Part shown: one piece after another, positions 44,651 through 53,448 of the stretch
Layout: each line of letters opens with the position of its first letter
Position numbering within the stretch: the stretch's first letter is position 1
From: Anaerolineaceae bacterium UBA700
Lineage (GTDB): Bacteria > Chloroflexota > Anaerolineae > Anaerolineales > Anaerolineaceae
Reading direction: 5' to 3'
DNA: 64,000 nt
Assembly (NCBI GenBank): GCA_002298885.1
Contig: DBMK01000147.1
Coordinates: 231-64,230, forward strand
Program-made: the position numbers and the translations under genes
The notes under the pieces: model-generated
Seen by the model: the letters and a program-made list of their open reading frames with translations, nothing else
Database searches by the model: none
What the model was told of the DNA's origin: nothing

Positions 44651-45571
44651 ATGGTTCCGAGAATTGTATTTATGGGTTCTCCGGCATTTGCCATGCCGGT
44701 ACTGAAGATGCTTGCTGCGGGTTATCCTGTAATTGGCGTCGTTACTCAGCCTGACCGGCCGGCTGGGCGAGGCCAAGTATTGACCCCTCCGCCGGTCAAG
44801 GGGCTGGCGAACAGTCTGAGAATCCCCATCATCCAGCCAGCACGACTGAAGGAACAGGCCGCGATGGATCAGCTTCTCGCCTGGCAGCCGGACCTCATCG
44901 TCGTAGCTGCATTTGGCCAGATCCTGCGCCAGGCGGTCCTGGATTTACCCCGCATGGGTTGTATCAACGTGCATGCCTCACTCTTGCCGCGCTGGCGCGG
45001 TGCGGCTCCTATCCAGGCCGCCATATTAAATGGCGATCTAGAAACCGGGGTCAGCATCATGAAAATGGACGCCGGCGTGGATACCGGCGATGTACTTGCC
45101 CAAAGGTCGCTGCCGGTTCAGGATGTAGACACAGCCGAAAGCCTGTCTGAAAAACTGGCCGTATTGGGCGCAGGACTCTTGGTTGAAACCCTTCCAAGTT
45201 ATTTGAACGGTGAGATTATTCCACAGGTCCAGGACGAAACCAGGGCGACCAGGGCACCGATGATCAAAAAAGAGGATGGCCAGCTCGATTTCGATCTGCC
45301 GGCCATAATATTGGAGCGGAAAATTCGCGCCTTTACTCCCTGGCCGGGATCATTTTTCACCTGGCAAGGAAGTCCTTTGAAAATCCTCAAGGCGCATGTC
45401 GCGCCCGATTCTGCGTCGCAGCCCAGGACTGCTGGGCAGATCCACAAATTCCCCGCGGTTGGGACGAGCGATGGCTGGCTGGTATTGGATGAGCTGCAGC
45501 CTTCGGGTAAAAAAGCCATGACCGGGGACGTGTTTTTGCGCGGCGCACGCCTTTGGGGCGGAAATATCTAG
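44651..45571 (+). CDS. fmt: Methionyl-tRNA formyltransferase
   Basis: A 306-residue enzyme that formylates initiator Met-tRNA using 10-formyl-tetrahydrofolate. The N-terminal domain shows IVFMGSPAFA, the catalytic region HASLLPRWRGAAPIQ and MDAGVDTGD; the C-terminal RNA-binding OB-fold domain follows from ~205 (KIRAFTPWPGSF). Length is normal. No Shine-Dalgarno precedes the ATG. It is not next to def, its frequent partner. A ketopantoate-reductase-like gene follows on the same strand with a 12-to-18-base gap. Confidence 0.97.
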   Translation: MVPRIVFMGSPAFAMPVLKMLAAGYPVIGVVTQPDRPAGRGQVLTPPPVKGLANSLRIPIIQPARLKEQAAMDQLLAWQPDLIVVAAFGQILRQAVLDLPRMGCINVHASLLPRWRGAAPIQAAILNGDLETGVSIMKMDAGVDTGDVLAQRSLPVQDVDTAESLSEKLAVLGAGLLVETLPSYLNGEIIPQVQDETRATRAPMIKKEDGQLDFDLPAIILERKIRAFTPWPGSFFTWQGSPLKILKAHVAPDSASQPRTAGQIHKFPAVGTSDGWLVLDELQPSGKKAMTGDVFLRGARLWGGNI

Positions 45572-45589
45572 TCCGGTGCGGCCTTGACT

Positions 45590-46654
45590 ATGGATATGGA
45601 GAGAAAACGACAAACGCCTATGCGCTTTCTGTGTTTTGGAATTGGCGCAATTGGCACCTATTTTGGCGGCAGCCTGGCTTCGAGCGGGCATGAAGTGGTT
45701 TTCGTCGAGCGACCGGATGTGGCAGCATTTGTGATGAAAGAAGGATTAAGCCTTCAGTTTCAGAACGAAGTGAAGGTGATCCGTTCTCCGCAGATTAAAA
45801 ATTCTCTGGATGAAGCTTTAGCCTTCAACAGGTATGACCTGGCGCTCCTGGCGATCAAGTCGTTCGATACAGAAACATTCGTCAACGACCTGGGATCGAA
45901 TACTCAAAAAATGCCGCCATTATTGTGTTTGCAGAATGGAGTGGAAAACGAGGCTCTTCTTTCCGGTGCCTTGGGCTCAGATAAGATCATTCCAGCCAGC
46001 GTTACCACAGCCATCGGACGAAAGGAGCCCGGCAAAATTGTTGTGGAACGGCTGCGTGGCGTGGGGATCGCTGGACAATCTCCAATTATCCCTGAGATTA
46101 TCGATGCTTTCAATCAATCCAGGCTGAAAGCGCATCGATATCCTGACCCGGCAAGCATGAAATGGTCGAAGATGCTGACGAATTTATTGGCGAACGCTTC
46201 GTCAGCAATCCTGGACATGACCCCGGCCGAGATTTTTTCTGATGCTGGCCTGTACCAGATGGAATTGAGGATGTTTAAAGAGGCATTGCATGTAATGGAT
46301 GCCCTACACATCCCGGTTACCGATTTGCCGGGGACTCCGCTGAAACTCCTGGTGTGGATCGTTCGATCCCTGCCAGCAGGAATGAGCCAGCCCCTTTTGG
46401 TCAACGCGCTCGGCAAAGGGCGTGGTGCAAAAATGCCTTCGTTCCACATTGATCTGCACAGCGGACGAGGCAAAAGCGAGGTTGATTACCTGAACGGTGC
46501 GGTCGTCCGGTTTGGAGAAAAAACAGGCATTCCAACGCCGGTTAACCACTGGTTGAATGAAACATTGATGGGGTTGAGCAATGGGACAATTGCATTGGAC
46601 CGGTATGCCCATGCCCCTGCCAGGCTCTTATCTGAAATCGAATCATTAAAATAG
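45590..46654 (+). CDS. Ketopantoate reductase-family protein (PanE/ApbA)
   Basis: A ~354-residue NADPH-dependent reductase resembling 2-dehydropantoate 2-reductase of coenzyme A synthesis. The nucleotide-binding motif is FGIGAIGTYFGG, followed by LLCLQNGVENE and a catalytic-Lys region (SMKWSKMLTNLLANA). The family contains enzymes with other 2-keto acid substrates, so the pathway is not certain. The start is ambiguous: TTG 45584, ATG 45590, ATG 45596 or ATG 45620 (directly before RFLCFG), none with a good Shine-Dalgarno. A GH13 gene follows 9 bases after the stop, behind GGAGGG. Confidence 0.88.
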   Translation: MDMERKRQTPMRFLCFGIGAIGTYFGGSLASSGHEVVFVERPDVAAFVMKEGLSLQFQNEVKVIRSPQIKNSLDEALAFNRYDLALLAIKSFDTETFVNDLGSNTQKMPPLLCLQNGVENEALLSGALGSDKIIPASVTTAIGRKEPGKIVVERLRGVGIAGQSPIIPEIIDAFNQSRLKAHRYPDPASMKWSKMLTNLLANASSAILDMTPAEIFSDAGLYQMELRMFKEALHVMDALHIPVTDLPGTPLKLLVWIVRSLPAGMSQPLLVNALGKGRGAKMPSFHIDLHSGRGKSEVDYLNGAVVRFGEKTGIPTPVNHWLNETLMGLSNGTIALDRYAHAPARLLSEIESLK

Positions 46655-46663
46655 GAGGGTACA

Positions 46664-48058
46664 ATGTCGGTCCCATTTTGGGTGGAGGATGCAATTTTTT
46701 ACCAGATCTTTCCCGATCGATTCGCCAATGGCGATCCAAACAACGATTTACCGGATATGGAGCCCTGGGATTCGGCCCCGACCACATATGGATTTAAGGG
46801 CGGCGATCTGCGCGGCATCATCCAGAATATCGATTATTTGCTCGACCTGGGGATCAACGCTATATATCTCAACCCAATCTTTCAAGCCACCTCGAACCAC
46901 CGTTACAACTGCAGCGATTATTTTAAGATCGATCCTAAATTGGGCACCATGCACGATTTCCACGCGCTATTGGAAGTCGCCCATGACAATGAAGTAAAGG
47001 TGATCCTGGATGGGGTCTTCAATCATTGCGGGAGAGGTTTCTTCGCTTTCAATGATTTACTCGAAAACCAGGAGAATTCGCTTTACAAGGACTGGTTCCA
47101 TGTGTTGAACTTTCCTATCGATGCGTATTCGCCCGGAGACGCCCAGGATTACCTTTCGTGGTGGAAATACAAGAGCCTGCCCAAATTCAATGTATCGAGC
47201 CCGGCAACCCGCCAATACTTGTTGGACGTTGCTCGATATTGGGTCGAACAGGGCGCAGACGGCTGGCGGCTGGATGTTCCGAACGAGATCGATGACGACG
47301 ATTTCTGGTATTCGTTCCGCAAGGTGGTGAAACAGGCTAACCCTGAAGCTTACATCGTTGGAGAAATATGGGAGGCAAACCCGCGCTGGGTGGGAGACCA
47401 GCATTTCGACGGCTTGATGAACTATCCGGCAAGAGAAGCGATTATTTATTTTTTGCTTGGCAAGATCAATGCTTCCCAATTCCTGGAAAGGATTTCCAGG
47501 CTGGTAACGCTTTATCCCCGGGAGAACGCTTATGCCAGCTTCCTCCCCCTCAGTACCCACGATACCGAGCGGATTAGGACTGTGCTGAACGACGACCGGG
47601 TGAAAATTGAACTGGCGTTCTTGCTCCAGTTCGCCCTTCCGGGCGCTCCCTCCATTTTTTATGGGGACGAAATTGGCCTGGAAGGTGGCAAGGACCCCGA
47701 CTGCCGCAGAGCCTTTAACTGGGATAAGACGACCTGGAACTCTGATTTACGCGAGTACGTCCAGAAATTGATCCATCTGCGTAAGGCACAGGCGGCCCTG
47801 CGCAGGGGGAATTTCACCAAGCTCTTGAGCGAGGACAGCCGCGGCTGCGCAGTTTTTGCACGCACACTTGGCCAGGATAAGATCCTGGTGGCGTTGAATG
47901 CCAGCGCAACGCGCAAGACCCTGCGCATCCCGGTCGGTGAATTGGGTTTCGAGGATGGGTATATCCTGCACAACTTGATCGGCGCCGGCGAATATATCGT
48001 CGCCGGAGCTGACCTGTCGCTTACCCTGCCGGCTGGCGGGGGGTTAATGCTCAAATAA
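46664..48058 (+). CDS. Alpha-amylase family glycoside hydrolase (GH13, neopullulanase-like)
   Basis: A 464-residue GH13 enzyme acting on alpha-glucans or malto-oligosaccharides. The four conserved regions are all present: DGVFNH (Asp116), GWRLDVPNE with nucleophile Asp204, GEIWE with acid/base Glu234, and STHDTER with Asp300. The start SVPFWVEDAIFYQIFPDRFANGD is typical of cyclomaltodextrinase/neopullulanase enzymes, but the N-terminal domain of those enzymes is missing. There is no signal peptide, so it is cytoplasmic. A short C-terminal beta domain ends the protein. It overlaps the converging dehydratase gene by 8 bases at the 3' end. Confidence 0.94.
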   Translation: MSVPFWVEDAIFYQIFPDRFANGDPNNDLPDMEPWDSAPTTYGFKGGDLRGIIQNIDYLLDLGINAIYLNPIFQATSNHRYNCSDYFKIDPKLGTMHDFHALLEVAHDNEVKVILDGVFNHCGRGFFAFNDLLENQENSLYKDWFHVLNFPIDAYSPGDAQDYLSWWKYKSLPKFNVSSPATRQYLLDVARYWVEQGADGWRLDVPNEIDDDDFWYSFRKVVKQANPEAYIVGEIWEANPRWVGDQHFDGLMNYPAREAIIYFLLGKINASQFLERISRLVTLYPRENAYASFLPLSTHDTERIRTVLNDDRVKIELAFLLQFALPGAPSIFYGDEIGLEGGKDPDCRRAFNWDKTTWNSDLREYVQKLIHLRKAQAALRRGNFTKLLSEDSRGCAVFARTLGQDKILVALNASATRKTLRIPVGELGFEDGYILHNLIGAGEYIVAGADLSLTLPAGGGLMLK

Positions 48059-48386
48059 GGGCATCAACCTTCGCAGCCATTATAAAATCATTTTTGTGCA
48101 GGCCGTGGACTGTGTGTGTCCACCAGGTCACCGTTACTCTGCCCCACTCTGTCAATATTGCTGGATGGTGGTCTTCCTTCTCTGCCAGCTCGCCGACCCG
48201 ATTTGTGAACGCCAGCGCTTCACTAAAATTCTTGAATTTAAATATCCGCTGGATTTGCTTTTCGCCGGCGTCGTCCAACAGCACCCACAACGGCGTTTCA
48301 ACTTGATACAGGCGAATTTCATTTTCCGATAAATCCGGGGTGCCTGCGGGGACACGAATGCAATGGAGTTCGCTCAACTTGGCCAT
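48051..48386 (-). CDS. Pterin-4a-carbinolamine dehydratase
   Basis: A 111-residue protein of the PCD/DCoH family, which recycles 4a-hydroxytetrahydrobiopterin. The signature EDHHPAI with a following W-rich beta strand (VTVTWWTHTVHGLHKND) is clear. ATG 48386 has GAGAGG 6 bases upstream; an in-frame TTG lies at 48392. No aromatic amino acid hydroxylase is nearby, so a molybdopterin or other pterin role is possible. It follows the methyltransferase on the same strand after 31 bases, and may be the last gene of the radical SAM cassette by chance. Confidence 0.92.
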   Translation of the reverse strand: MAKLSELHCIRVPAGTPDLSENEIRLYQVETPLWVLLDDAGEKQIQRIFKFKNFSEALAFTNRVGELAEKEDHHPAILTEWGRVTVTWWTHTVHGLHKNDFIMAAKVDALI

Positions 48387-48417
48387 TTTCAACCTCTCTC
48401 AAATGTTTCCTCTAATT

Positions 48418-49164
48418 CTACACCTGCCCTAAGGCATAGAAAGTAGGCACATAGAGGATACGTTCTCCATTTCGATGTGCTTCTTTTTCTACTTCCTTCA
48501 GTTTATTGAACTCAGTTTCGTCGATCATTCCCTGCAGGTCGGCGCGTAATATGTCCCATTCAGTTTGATCGCCGGAAGGGTCCTGGATATCATTCCATTG
48601 TCCGCCCAGGACGCCTGCCTGAACGTTCTTCAAGCCGGTCTGGTGGAACAGACCTTTAATCTTCCGGCCTGCAAAGGGATCGGCTCCTTGCTTTTTGAGC
48701 GCCTGGATCTGTAAACGCCCCAGGCGGCCCATTGCATCCGGGTAGTCAATCCGGCCGCCGAAATCTGGTTCCGCCAGCGCCAGAATAAATCCGCCGGGTT
48801 TTGCGACTCGTTTCATTTCACGAAGCGCCAGTCCAGGGTCGGCGATCCAGAGCAGAAAATAATGGCAGCAGACGATTTCAAAAGACTGGTCGGGAAAAGG
48901 CAGCCGGAAGACGTCCGCACACGTCAGGTGGTAAGAACGATTTTTTGCTGCGTGCCGGAGAAAATCCGCATTGAGGTCGATGCCAAAAACCTGTCCACCG
49001 GTTTGAACGGATAGTTCCGCCACAATTGCTCCGGTCCCGCAGCCGACTTCCAGGATCTTATTTACATTCTCCAGCTCGACCTGCTTAAACAGAAAGCGCC
49101 GGACTGGTTCAGTCCAGCGCGCCTGTTGTTTAAAGCGGTTGTGCCAATCAGCTACAGTGAGCAT
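48418..49164 (-). CDS. Class I SAM-dependent methyltransferase, last core gene of the radical SAM cassette
   Basis: A 248-residue methyltransferase. Motif I is ILEVGCGTGAIVAEL near residue 37, an acidic residue for the ribose follows in VFGIDLNADF, and CADVFRLPFPDQSFE and MKRVAKPGGFILALAE are the next motifs. The C-terminal ~80 residues are helical and charged. The substrate is unknown. It begins 2 bases after the pseudo-radical-SAM stop, so translational coupling is likely; in that context it may methylate the modified protein or act on something unrelated. Confidence 0.9.
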   Translation of the reverse strand: MLTVADWHNRFKQQARWTEPVRRFLFKQVELENVNKILEVGCGTGAIVAELSVQTGGQVFGIDLNADFLRHAAKNRSYHLTCADVFRLPFPDQSFEIVCCHYFLLWIADPGLALREMKRVAKPGGFILALAEPDFGGRIDYPDAMGRLGRLQIQALKKQGADPFAGRKIKGLFHQTGLKNVQAGVLGGQWNDIQDPSGDQTEWDILRADLQGMIDETEFNKLKEVEKEAHRNGERILYVPTFYALGQV

Positions 49165-49166
49165 TT

Positions 49167-50327
49167 TTATAAATGATTCGCCCAGATTTTTTCCCAGGGA
49201 TCGGTTAGCAAGTTCCCCAGCACGGTTTGCGCCATGCCCTGGGTCGGTAGCACATCGCCATCCGGTTCCACGTATAACCAGGCCTTTCCGGCGCCCTGCG
49301 GCATTTCATCGTGCTCGGCCAATTCAAGCGCCACCGGGTGGAAATGAGAATAGGGGACGGGCAGATCCCACACGAGTTGCATGCCGCGCTCGGCGACCGA
49401 TTGGCGTACTTCCATCTGCACGTCTTTCAACGAAATATCGTTCACGCTCAAGGAAACGTGCTGCGTCCCCAGCCGGCCGAGATAATCCAATAGAGGCAGT
49501 ATCTCGGGCAGGAGCTGCTCGGTAATGGTCAGGTGGATGGTAGTTTGGATATCCTCTTTCAATATGTGGCGTACGGCTTCCCAGGCCGGATCGCTCTCCG
49601 GGTCGAGAACGAGCATAATGTGGTCCAGACCATTCTGCAAGAGAGAATTTACGTACACCGGGTCGGAGAGCCGCAGGCCGTTGGTCAACAGTCCCGTTAC
49701 CTGGCCGAGCCCTTCGGCGTGTGCGATCAGAACTGGAAGGTCAGCTCTCAGCGTGGGTTCGCCACCGGTAAAAATGACGTGAGGAATCCCGGCATTCCAG
49801 GCTTTACTCAGGATTTGTTGCCATTCTTCCTGTGAGAGTTCTCTTTTGACCCGGTCAACCGGGGCGACGCCCTGGCCGGATTCGTCCATGACCTGGTAAG
49901 TCAAAGCGCAATCCAGACGATAAGGAGCGGAAGCAGCCGCTGTATAGAGCGTTTTCTGATCGAAGTCGAGGAAAGTGACGGGATCGAGATCGGGGGTCTC
50001 CAGTAATGTTTTAAGGCGGCTCTTGAACTGCGCATAGTCATCACTGGCTTGTTGGGCTGAGACGTTGTAGCGTTTGATGAAATGCTGGATCACTTCTCCG
50101 TCTGTAAAGCGATTAACCAAATAATACGCAAATTCCGCCGCAGTTTTATTGAGGTGCAGAACGGTGGAGGCATTGACGATCAAAATACCTTCGCCATCCA
50201 TTTCCAGGCGTAGGTGCAGCCGGTAGGGTCCTTTGGGTCCGGTGGCCGATTGGAAATGGAATATTCCCGCAGGAAGCGGTTTGGAGGTTGGGAAGAAACG
50301 GTCGTACAATCTGGCGATTCTATCCAT
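49167..50327 (-). CDS. Pseudo-radical SAM protein with PqqD-like N-terminal domain
   Basis: A 386-residue paralogue of the upstream radical SAM enzyme. An N-terminal PqqD-like domain (~40-115: LIVNASTVLHLNKTAAEFAYY) is followed by a radical-SAM-like barrel. At the place of the CxxxCxxC motif it has LTYQVMDESGQGV (~143-155), so the iron-sulfur cysteines are lost, while the SAM-binding FTGGEPTLR is kept. The protein stops at DPWEKIWANHL, where the active copy continues into SPASM cysteines. Only one Cys (Cys140) remains. It cannot bind the usual cluster and probably acts as a substrate-binding or scaffold partner. GAGGAG precedes ATG 50327. Pseudo-rSAM partners are known from other peptide-modification systems. 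Confidence 0.85.
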   Translation of the reverse strand: MDRIARLYDRFFPTSKPLPAGIFHFQSATGPKGPYRLHLRLEMDGEGILIVNASTVLHLNKTAAEFAYYLVNRFTDGEVIQHFIKRYNVSAQQASDDYAQFKSRLKTLLETPDLDPVTFLDFDQKTLYTAAASAPYRLDCALTYQVMDESGQGVAPVDRVKRELSQEEWQQILSKAWNAGIPHVIFTGGEPTLRADLPVLIAHAEGLGQVTGLLTNGLRLSDPVYVNSLLQNGLDHIMLVLDPESDPAWEAVRHILKEDIQTTIHLTITEQLLPEILPLLDYLGRLGTQHVSLSVNDISLKDVQMEVRQSVAERGMQLVWDLPVPYSHFHPVALELAEHDEMPQGAGKAWLYVEPDGDVLPTQGMAQTVLGNLLTDPWEKIWANHL

Positions 50328-50343
50328 CGATCACTCTCCTCGT

Positions 50344-51708
50344 TCAATTGTCGCTTTGATGGCTTGATTGGCGTTCCAAAGGGCAGCCGCCCCCGCACTC
50401 GGCCAGGAGTGAACAATCCGAGCAGCCAGGGGGCAGGTCTTTGCGCTCCCGCAGTTTGACCGCCAGCGGATGCGCCCAAATACTCTTCCAAGGATCCGAC
50501 AGCATATTTCCAATCGGCTGGTAATAAGACTGGCAAGGGATCACACTGCCATCCGGCTCGACGCACATGTTGTATAAGGCAGCCGTGCAGCCTTTCACTC
50601 CCAATTCAAGCTGCATTGGATCGAAATGGCAGTATTGGGTTGGGGTATACCATATCAGGCGCTGGTTCGTTTTTGCAACGTGGTTTCTGGCCAGGCCCAG
50701 CAGGGGCGGCAGACTTGTTTCCGGCAGTCCCGTCCCAACCGTCTCCCCTTTGCCTGAGTAGATTAGCGCGTTTAATCCAAAAGTAGGCACGCCCAGTTCG
50801 GTCAGCAGCTCGAGTGTTTCGTTGAGGTAGGGGCTGTTGCTCTGGAGCAGTGTAGTGTTGGTCATCACGTAAAGCGGGGTGGCCAGGGCGTTCTTCAATC
50901 CGGCGATCGTATCCTGCCAGGCCCCGCGGGCGGCTACCATGCCGTCGTGGATGGCTGGATCGTGCGATTCGAGTGTGATTTGAACGTGGTCCAGGCCGGC
51001 GTCGACCAGCGATTGGAGGAAATCGCGGTCCTTCAACCGCCGCCCGTTGGTGTTCAGACCGGTGATTTGCCCTTTCTTTTCGGCGTAAGCGATCAGTTCG
51101 GGCAAATCGTCCCGCAAGGTTGGTTCGCCGCCGGTAAACACGATGTGGGGAATGGCTGTGTCCCACAGGCGGTCGATAATCACCTTCCATTGGTCTGTGG
51201 TCAGCTCGGGGTAGTGGCGCGGGCGGGCGTTGTAGCAGTGAGCGCAGTTATTATTGCACCGGTAGGTCAGCGCCAGGTCCATGCGATACGGCGCGCTGGG
51301 CCGGGCCGAAAAAGGCGCCACAATCTCCAGATCGAGGTCGTGGATCGGACAGGCGCCATCCGGGTGGATCAGAGCTTCGAATTGATCGCGGAACTGGTCG
51401 AAATCTGCCTGAGCCTGACTTTTCGAAACGGTAAATGTGCGCTGCAGCGTGGCCACGGCCTGGTCCGGAGCCGTTTTTGACAAAATGAGATAGGCCATCA
51501 ACATGGCGCTTGGGTTTAGATGGAAGACCCTGCTGGCATTGATGAGCAGGAAACCCTTGCCATCTTCGTCCATGCGCAGATGCAGGCGTGTTTTTTCGCC
51601 GTTCTCCTGGCGCAGGAAATGGTAAACACCCGGCTTCGGACCACTTAAAGGCCGCAGCTTATTCCTTGCTTCTGATAAACGAGACTTAATTGCCGATAAA
51701 GGTTGCAT
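50344..51708 (-). CDS. Radical SAM/SPASM maturase with N-terminal PqqD-like domain
   Basis: A 454-residue enzyme that would modify a peptide or protein by radical chemistry. The PqqD-like (RRE) domain lies at ~35-120 (LLINASRVFHLNPSAMLMAYL). The radical SAM domain begins with CNNNCAHC (Cys151, Cys155, Cys158), followed by FTGGEPTLR. The C-terminal SPASM domain has cysteines in VKGCTAAL, NMCVEPDG, IPCQSYY and PGCSDC...ECGGGC for auxiliary clusters. ATG 51708 is used; the frame runs further upstream into the preceding gene. It lies 37 bases after the DUF2207 gene and 16 bases before the pseudo copy. The nearest likely substrate is the Cys-Ala tail of that protein. Confidence 0.92.
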   Translation of the reverse strand: MQPLSAIKSRLSEARNKLRPLSGPKPGVYHFLRQENGEKTRLHLRMDEDGKGFLLINASRVFHLNPSAMLMAYLILSKTAPDQAVATLQRTFTVSKSQAQADFDQFRDQFEALIHPDGACPIHDLDLEIVAPFSARPSAPYRMDLALTYRCNNNCAHCYNARPRHYPELTTDQWKVIIDRLWDTAIPHIVFTGGEPTLRDDLPELIAYAEKKGQITGLNTNGRRLKDRDFLQSLVDAGLDHVQITLESHDPAIHDGMVAARGAWQDTIAGLKNALATPLYVMTNTTLLQSNSPYLNETLELLTELGVPTFGLNALIYSGKGETVGTGLPETSLPPLLGLARNHVAKTNQRLIWYTPTQYCHFDPMQLELGVKGCTAALYNMCVEPDGSVIPCQSYYQPIGNMLSDPWKSIWAHPLAVKLRERKDLPPGCSDCSLLAECGGGCPLERQSSHQSDN

Positions 51709-51745
51709 TAGATCATCGCAAGAGGCACAGACCGATATTTGGAAA

Positions 51746-53425
51746 TTACCGGCCTCCACCGGCGCAGGCGCACGCACAGCCCGCACAGGCGCAAGCGCAC
51801 GCGCAGGCGCAGTGGCCGCCGCCCGAGCCGCCCCTGAAAGAGCCGCTGGAAGGTGTTGAAACCGGTACCGGGTTGGTCAAGTCGGTGACGCCGCCAGTGA
51901 ATGAAGTCAGGTCGCCGACTGCTTTTCCGGCAAATCCCGAGATGCCGTTGACCATCGAGGCCGCAAAATCGGCGCCAGGCACATTTGGCCGCGGGATGGA
52001 AATGCCGCCGCTGGGCATTCCTCCGCCGGATGTGGGAGCTGTTGGGCCGGCCGAACGATAGACCGGATCGAACCGTCCCCACCAGATGGGCACGAAGACC
52101 GGGCCGGTGCGAAAGACATTGCGTGTACGGTTGTCAAAATCGCGGTCGAGCATCGTCCAATCCATTTGCTCGTCGTACTTCTGCATCTTGACGTCAGGGG
52201 TCTGAGCCGTCTCCACCTGCTCCCAGGCTTTCTTCATGATATCGGTGTAGTATGCGACGGTATCCTTGCGGCTGAATCCCTTCATCTTCTCTGTCACCGT
52301 TTTAACCAGGCTGACCATCATTGCCTGAAGACCCTTGCGGCGATCGGAATCGCTGGCTAGGTCAAAAGCTTTCAGGAAATCCACCTCATAAGTTTGAAGT
52401 GTATCCGGTAGAGGCTTGGTCAGCTCAAGCTTGAGCGGGTCTTTGGTGATAACCGTCGCCGCGCCTTTTTTAATCGAGCTGAACAGGATCATGGTCAAGA
52501 TCTTATCCATGGGCTGTTCCATCAAGATGCCAGCCTCGACGGCGGTCAAGCCGCGCTTGATCCCCATGCCTTCGATGGCTATCTTGGGCGGCAGGTAAGC
52601 CAATTTTCGCTTCTTGGCGCCCACCGTGGCGCCGTAAACGATCAGGACAAAAATGAGACCAATACCGCCCAGGCACCCAACACCAAAAATCGTATCCCAG
52701 GAGATATTGATCAATGGTTTTTTCTGCACAGCAGCAGCCGGGATCAACCGCGCCGGAAAGGCGCCGCCAAATATATACTCGCTGTAACTGTTAGCATTGG
52801 AGGCGCGCCAGGAGTAAAACGAAAGCCCGTTCTGCGCGACGCCCGTAGTGGGGTCCGAAGTGCCGGGCCAGTTTGTTGGCGGAAAATATCGCGGCTCGTC
52901 GGATTTGACGTCCGGCGGCAAGAAAATATTGACGGTCATATCCGTCAGGCCGTGCGCGTATTGTGAACTGAAAGAATTCGGAGAAAACTGGAAGCTGGCG
53001 TACGGCTCGTTGGCTTGGGTATCTGCCTCGTAGAAGAAGCTGCGTACGGTGCCGATTAGCACGTGGACCTGGCCTGACTTGCCAGGTTGGATGGCATTTG
53101 CGCCCAGTCCGAGCGCTATACCTGGGGTGACGTAGGTTGACGCCTCGATATCTGTTATTTTCTGGCCGTTTACCTCGGCAGTCACGCTGCTTAAATCGTA
53201 ATCGCCTTTTTCAGGAACGCCCACGTCGATAAAATCGATCAGCGAGCCGGAAGGGTCGTTCTGAAAATCGTAATAGTATTCAATTGTGGCTGTACCGTTC
53301 TTATTCAGATATAGGTTTACGACCTGGCGGATGACCTGGAACGAGAGATCTGCAGCGGAGGCAGGCAGTACGATAGAACCCAGCAGAATAATCAGGAGCA
53401 GCAGGCTAAGCAGCTTCTTTTTCAT
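51746..53425 (-). CDS. DUF2207-type membrane protein with a Cys-Ala repeat tail
   Basis: A 559-residue protein with a signal peptide (KKKLLSLLLLIILLGSIVLPASA), an extracytoplasmic beta-rich domain to ~240, a membrane helix at ~242-267 followed by KKRK, and a cytoplasmic helical domain. This layout matches DUF2207 proteins. The tail is unusual: after a Gly/Ser linker and His come five Cys-Ala pairs, a Gly, three Cys-Ala pairs and a Gly-Gly-Gly-Arg end. Related proteins normally end in Gly/Ser-rich tails. The last ~20 residues hold eight of the few cysteines. ATG 53425 has GAGAGG upstream. It is followed by the radical SAM gene pair, so the tail may be post-translationally modified. Confidence 0.85.
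   Translation of the reverse strand: MKKKLLSLLLLIILLGSIVLPASAADLSFQVIRQVVNLYLNKNGTATIEYYYDFQNDPSGSLIDFIDVGVPEKGDYDLSSVTAEVNGQKITDIEASTYVTPGIALGLGANAIQPGKSGQVHVLIGTVRSFFYEADTQANEPYASFQFSPNSFSSQYAHGLTDMTVNIFLPPDVKSDEPRYFPPTNWPGTSDPTTGVAQNGLSFYSWRASNANSYSEYIFGGAFPARLIPAAAVQKKPLINISWDTIFGVGCLGGIGLIFVLIVYGATVGAKKRKLAYLPPKIAIEGMGIKRGLTAVEAGILMEQPMDKILTMILFSSIKKGAATVITKDPLKLELTKPLPDTLQTYEVDFLKAFDLASDSDRRKGLQAMMVSLVKTVTEKMKGFSRKDTVAYYTDIMKKAWEQVETAQTPDVKMQKYDEQMDWTMLDRDFDNRTRNVFRTGPVFVPIWWGRFDPVYRSAGPTAPTSGGGMPSGGISIPRPNVPGADFAASMVNGISGFAGKAVGDLTSFTGGVTDLTNPVPVSTPSSGSFRGGSGGGHCACACACACAGCACACAGGGR
51761..51811 (-). repeat. TGCGCN hexanucleotide repeats encoding the Cys-Ala tail
   Basis: Eight near-copies of a six-base unit, TGC/TGT followed by GCN, interrupted once by GGC, encode alternating Cys and Ala. 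Third-position changes between copies (GCC, GCG, GCT and TGT) show that the amino acid pattern is kept at protein level and does not arise only from recent slippage. Confidence 0.8.
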
Positions 53426-53448
53426 GGCATTCACCTCTCAAAAGCAAA

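Noticed and set aside
49167..51708. The short radical SAM gene as a frameshifted fragment of the upstream copy
   Set aside because: It has its own start with GAGGAG, its own PqqD-like domain and full barrel, and differs throughout, so it is a diverged paralogue.
51761..51811. TGCGCN repeat as a sequencing or slippage artefact
   Set aside because: Codon third positions differ between the units, and the next gene follows in good spacing, so the tail seems genuine.
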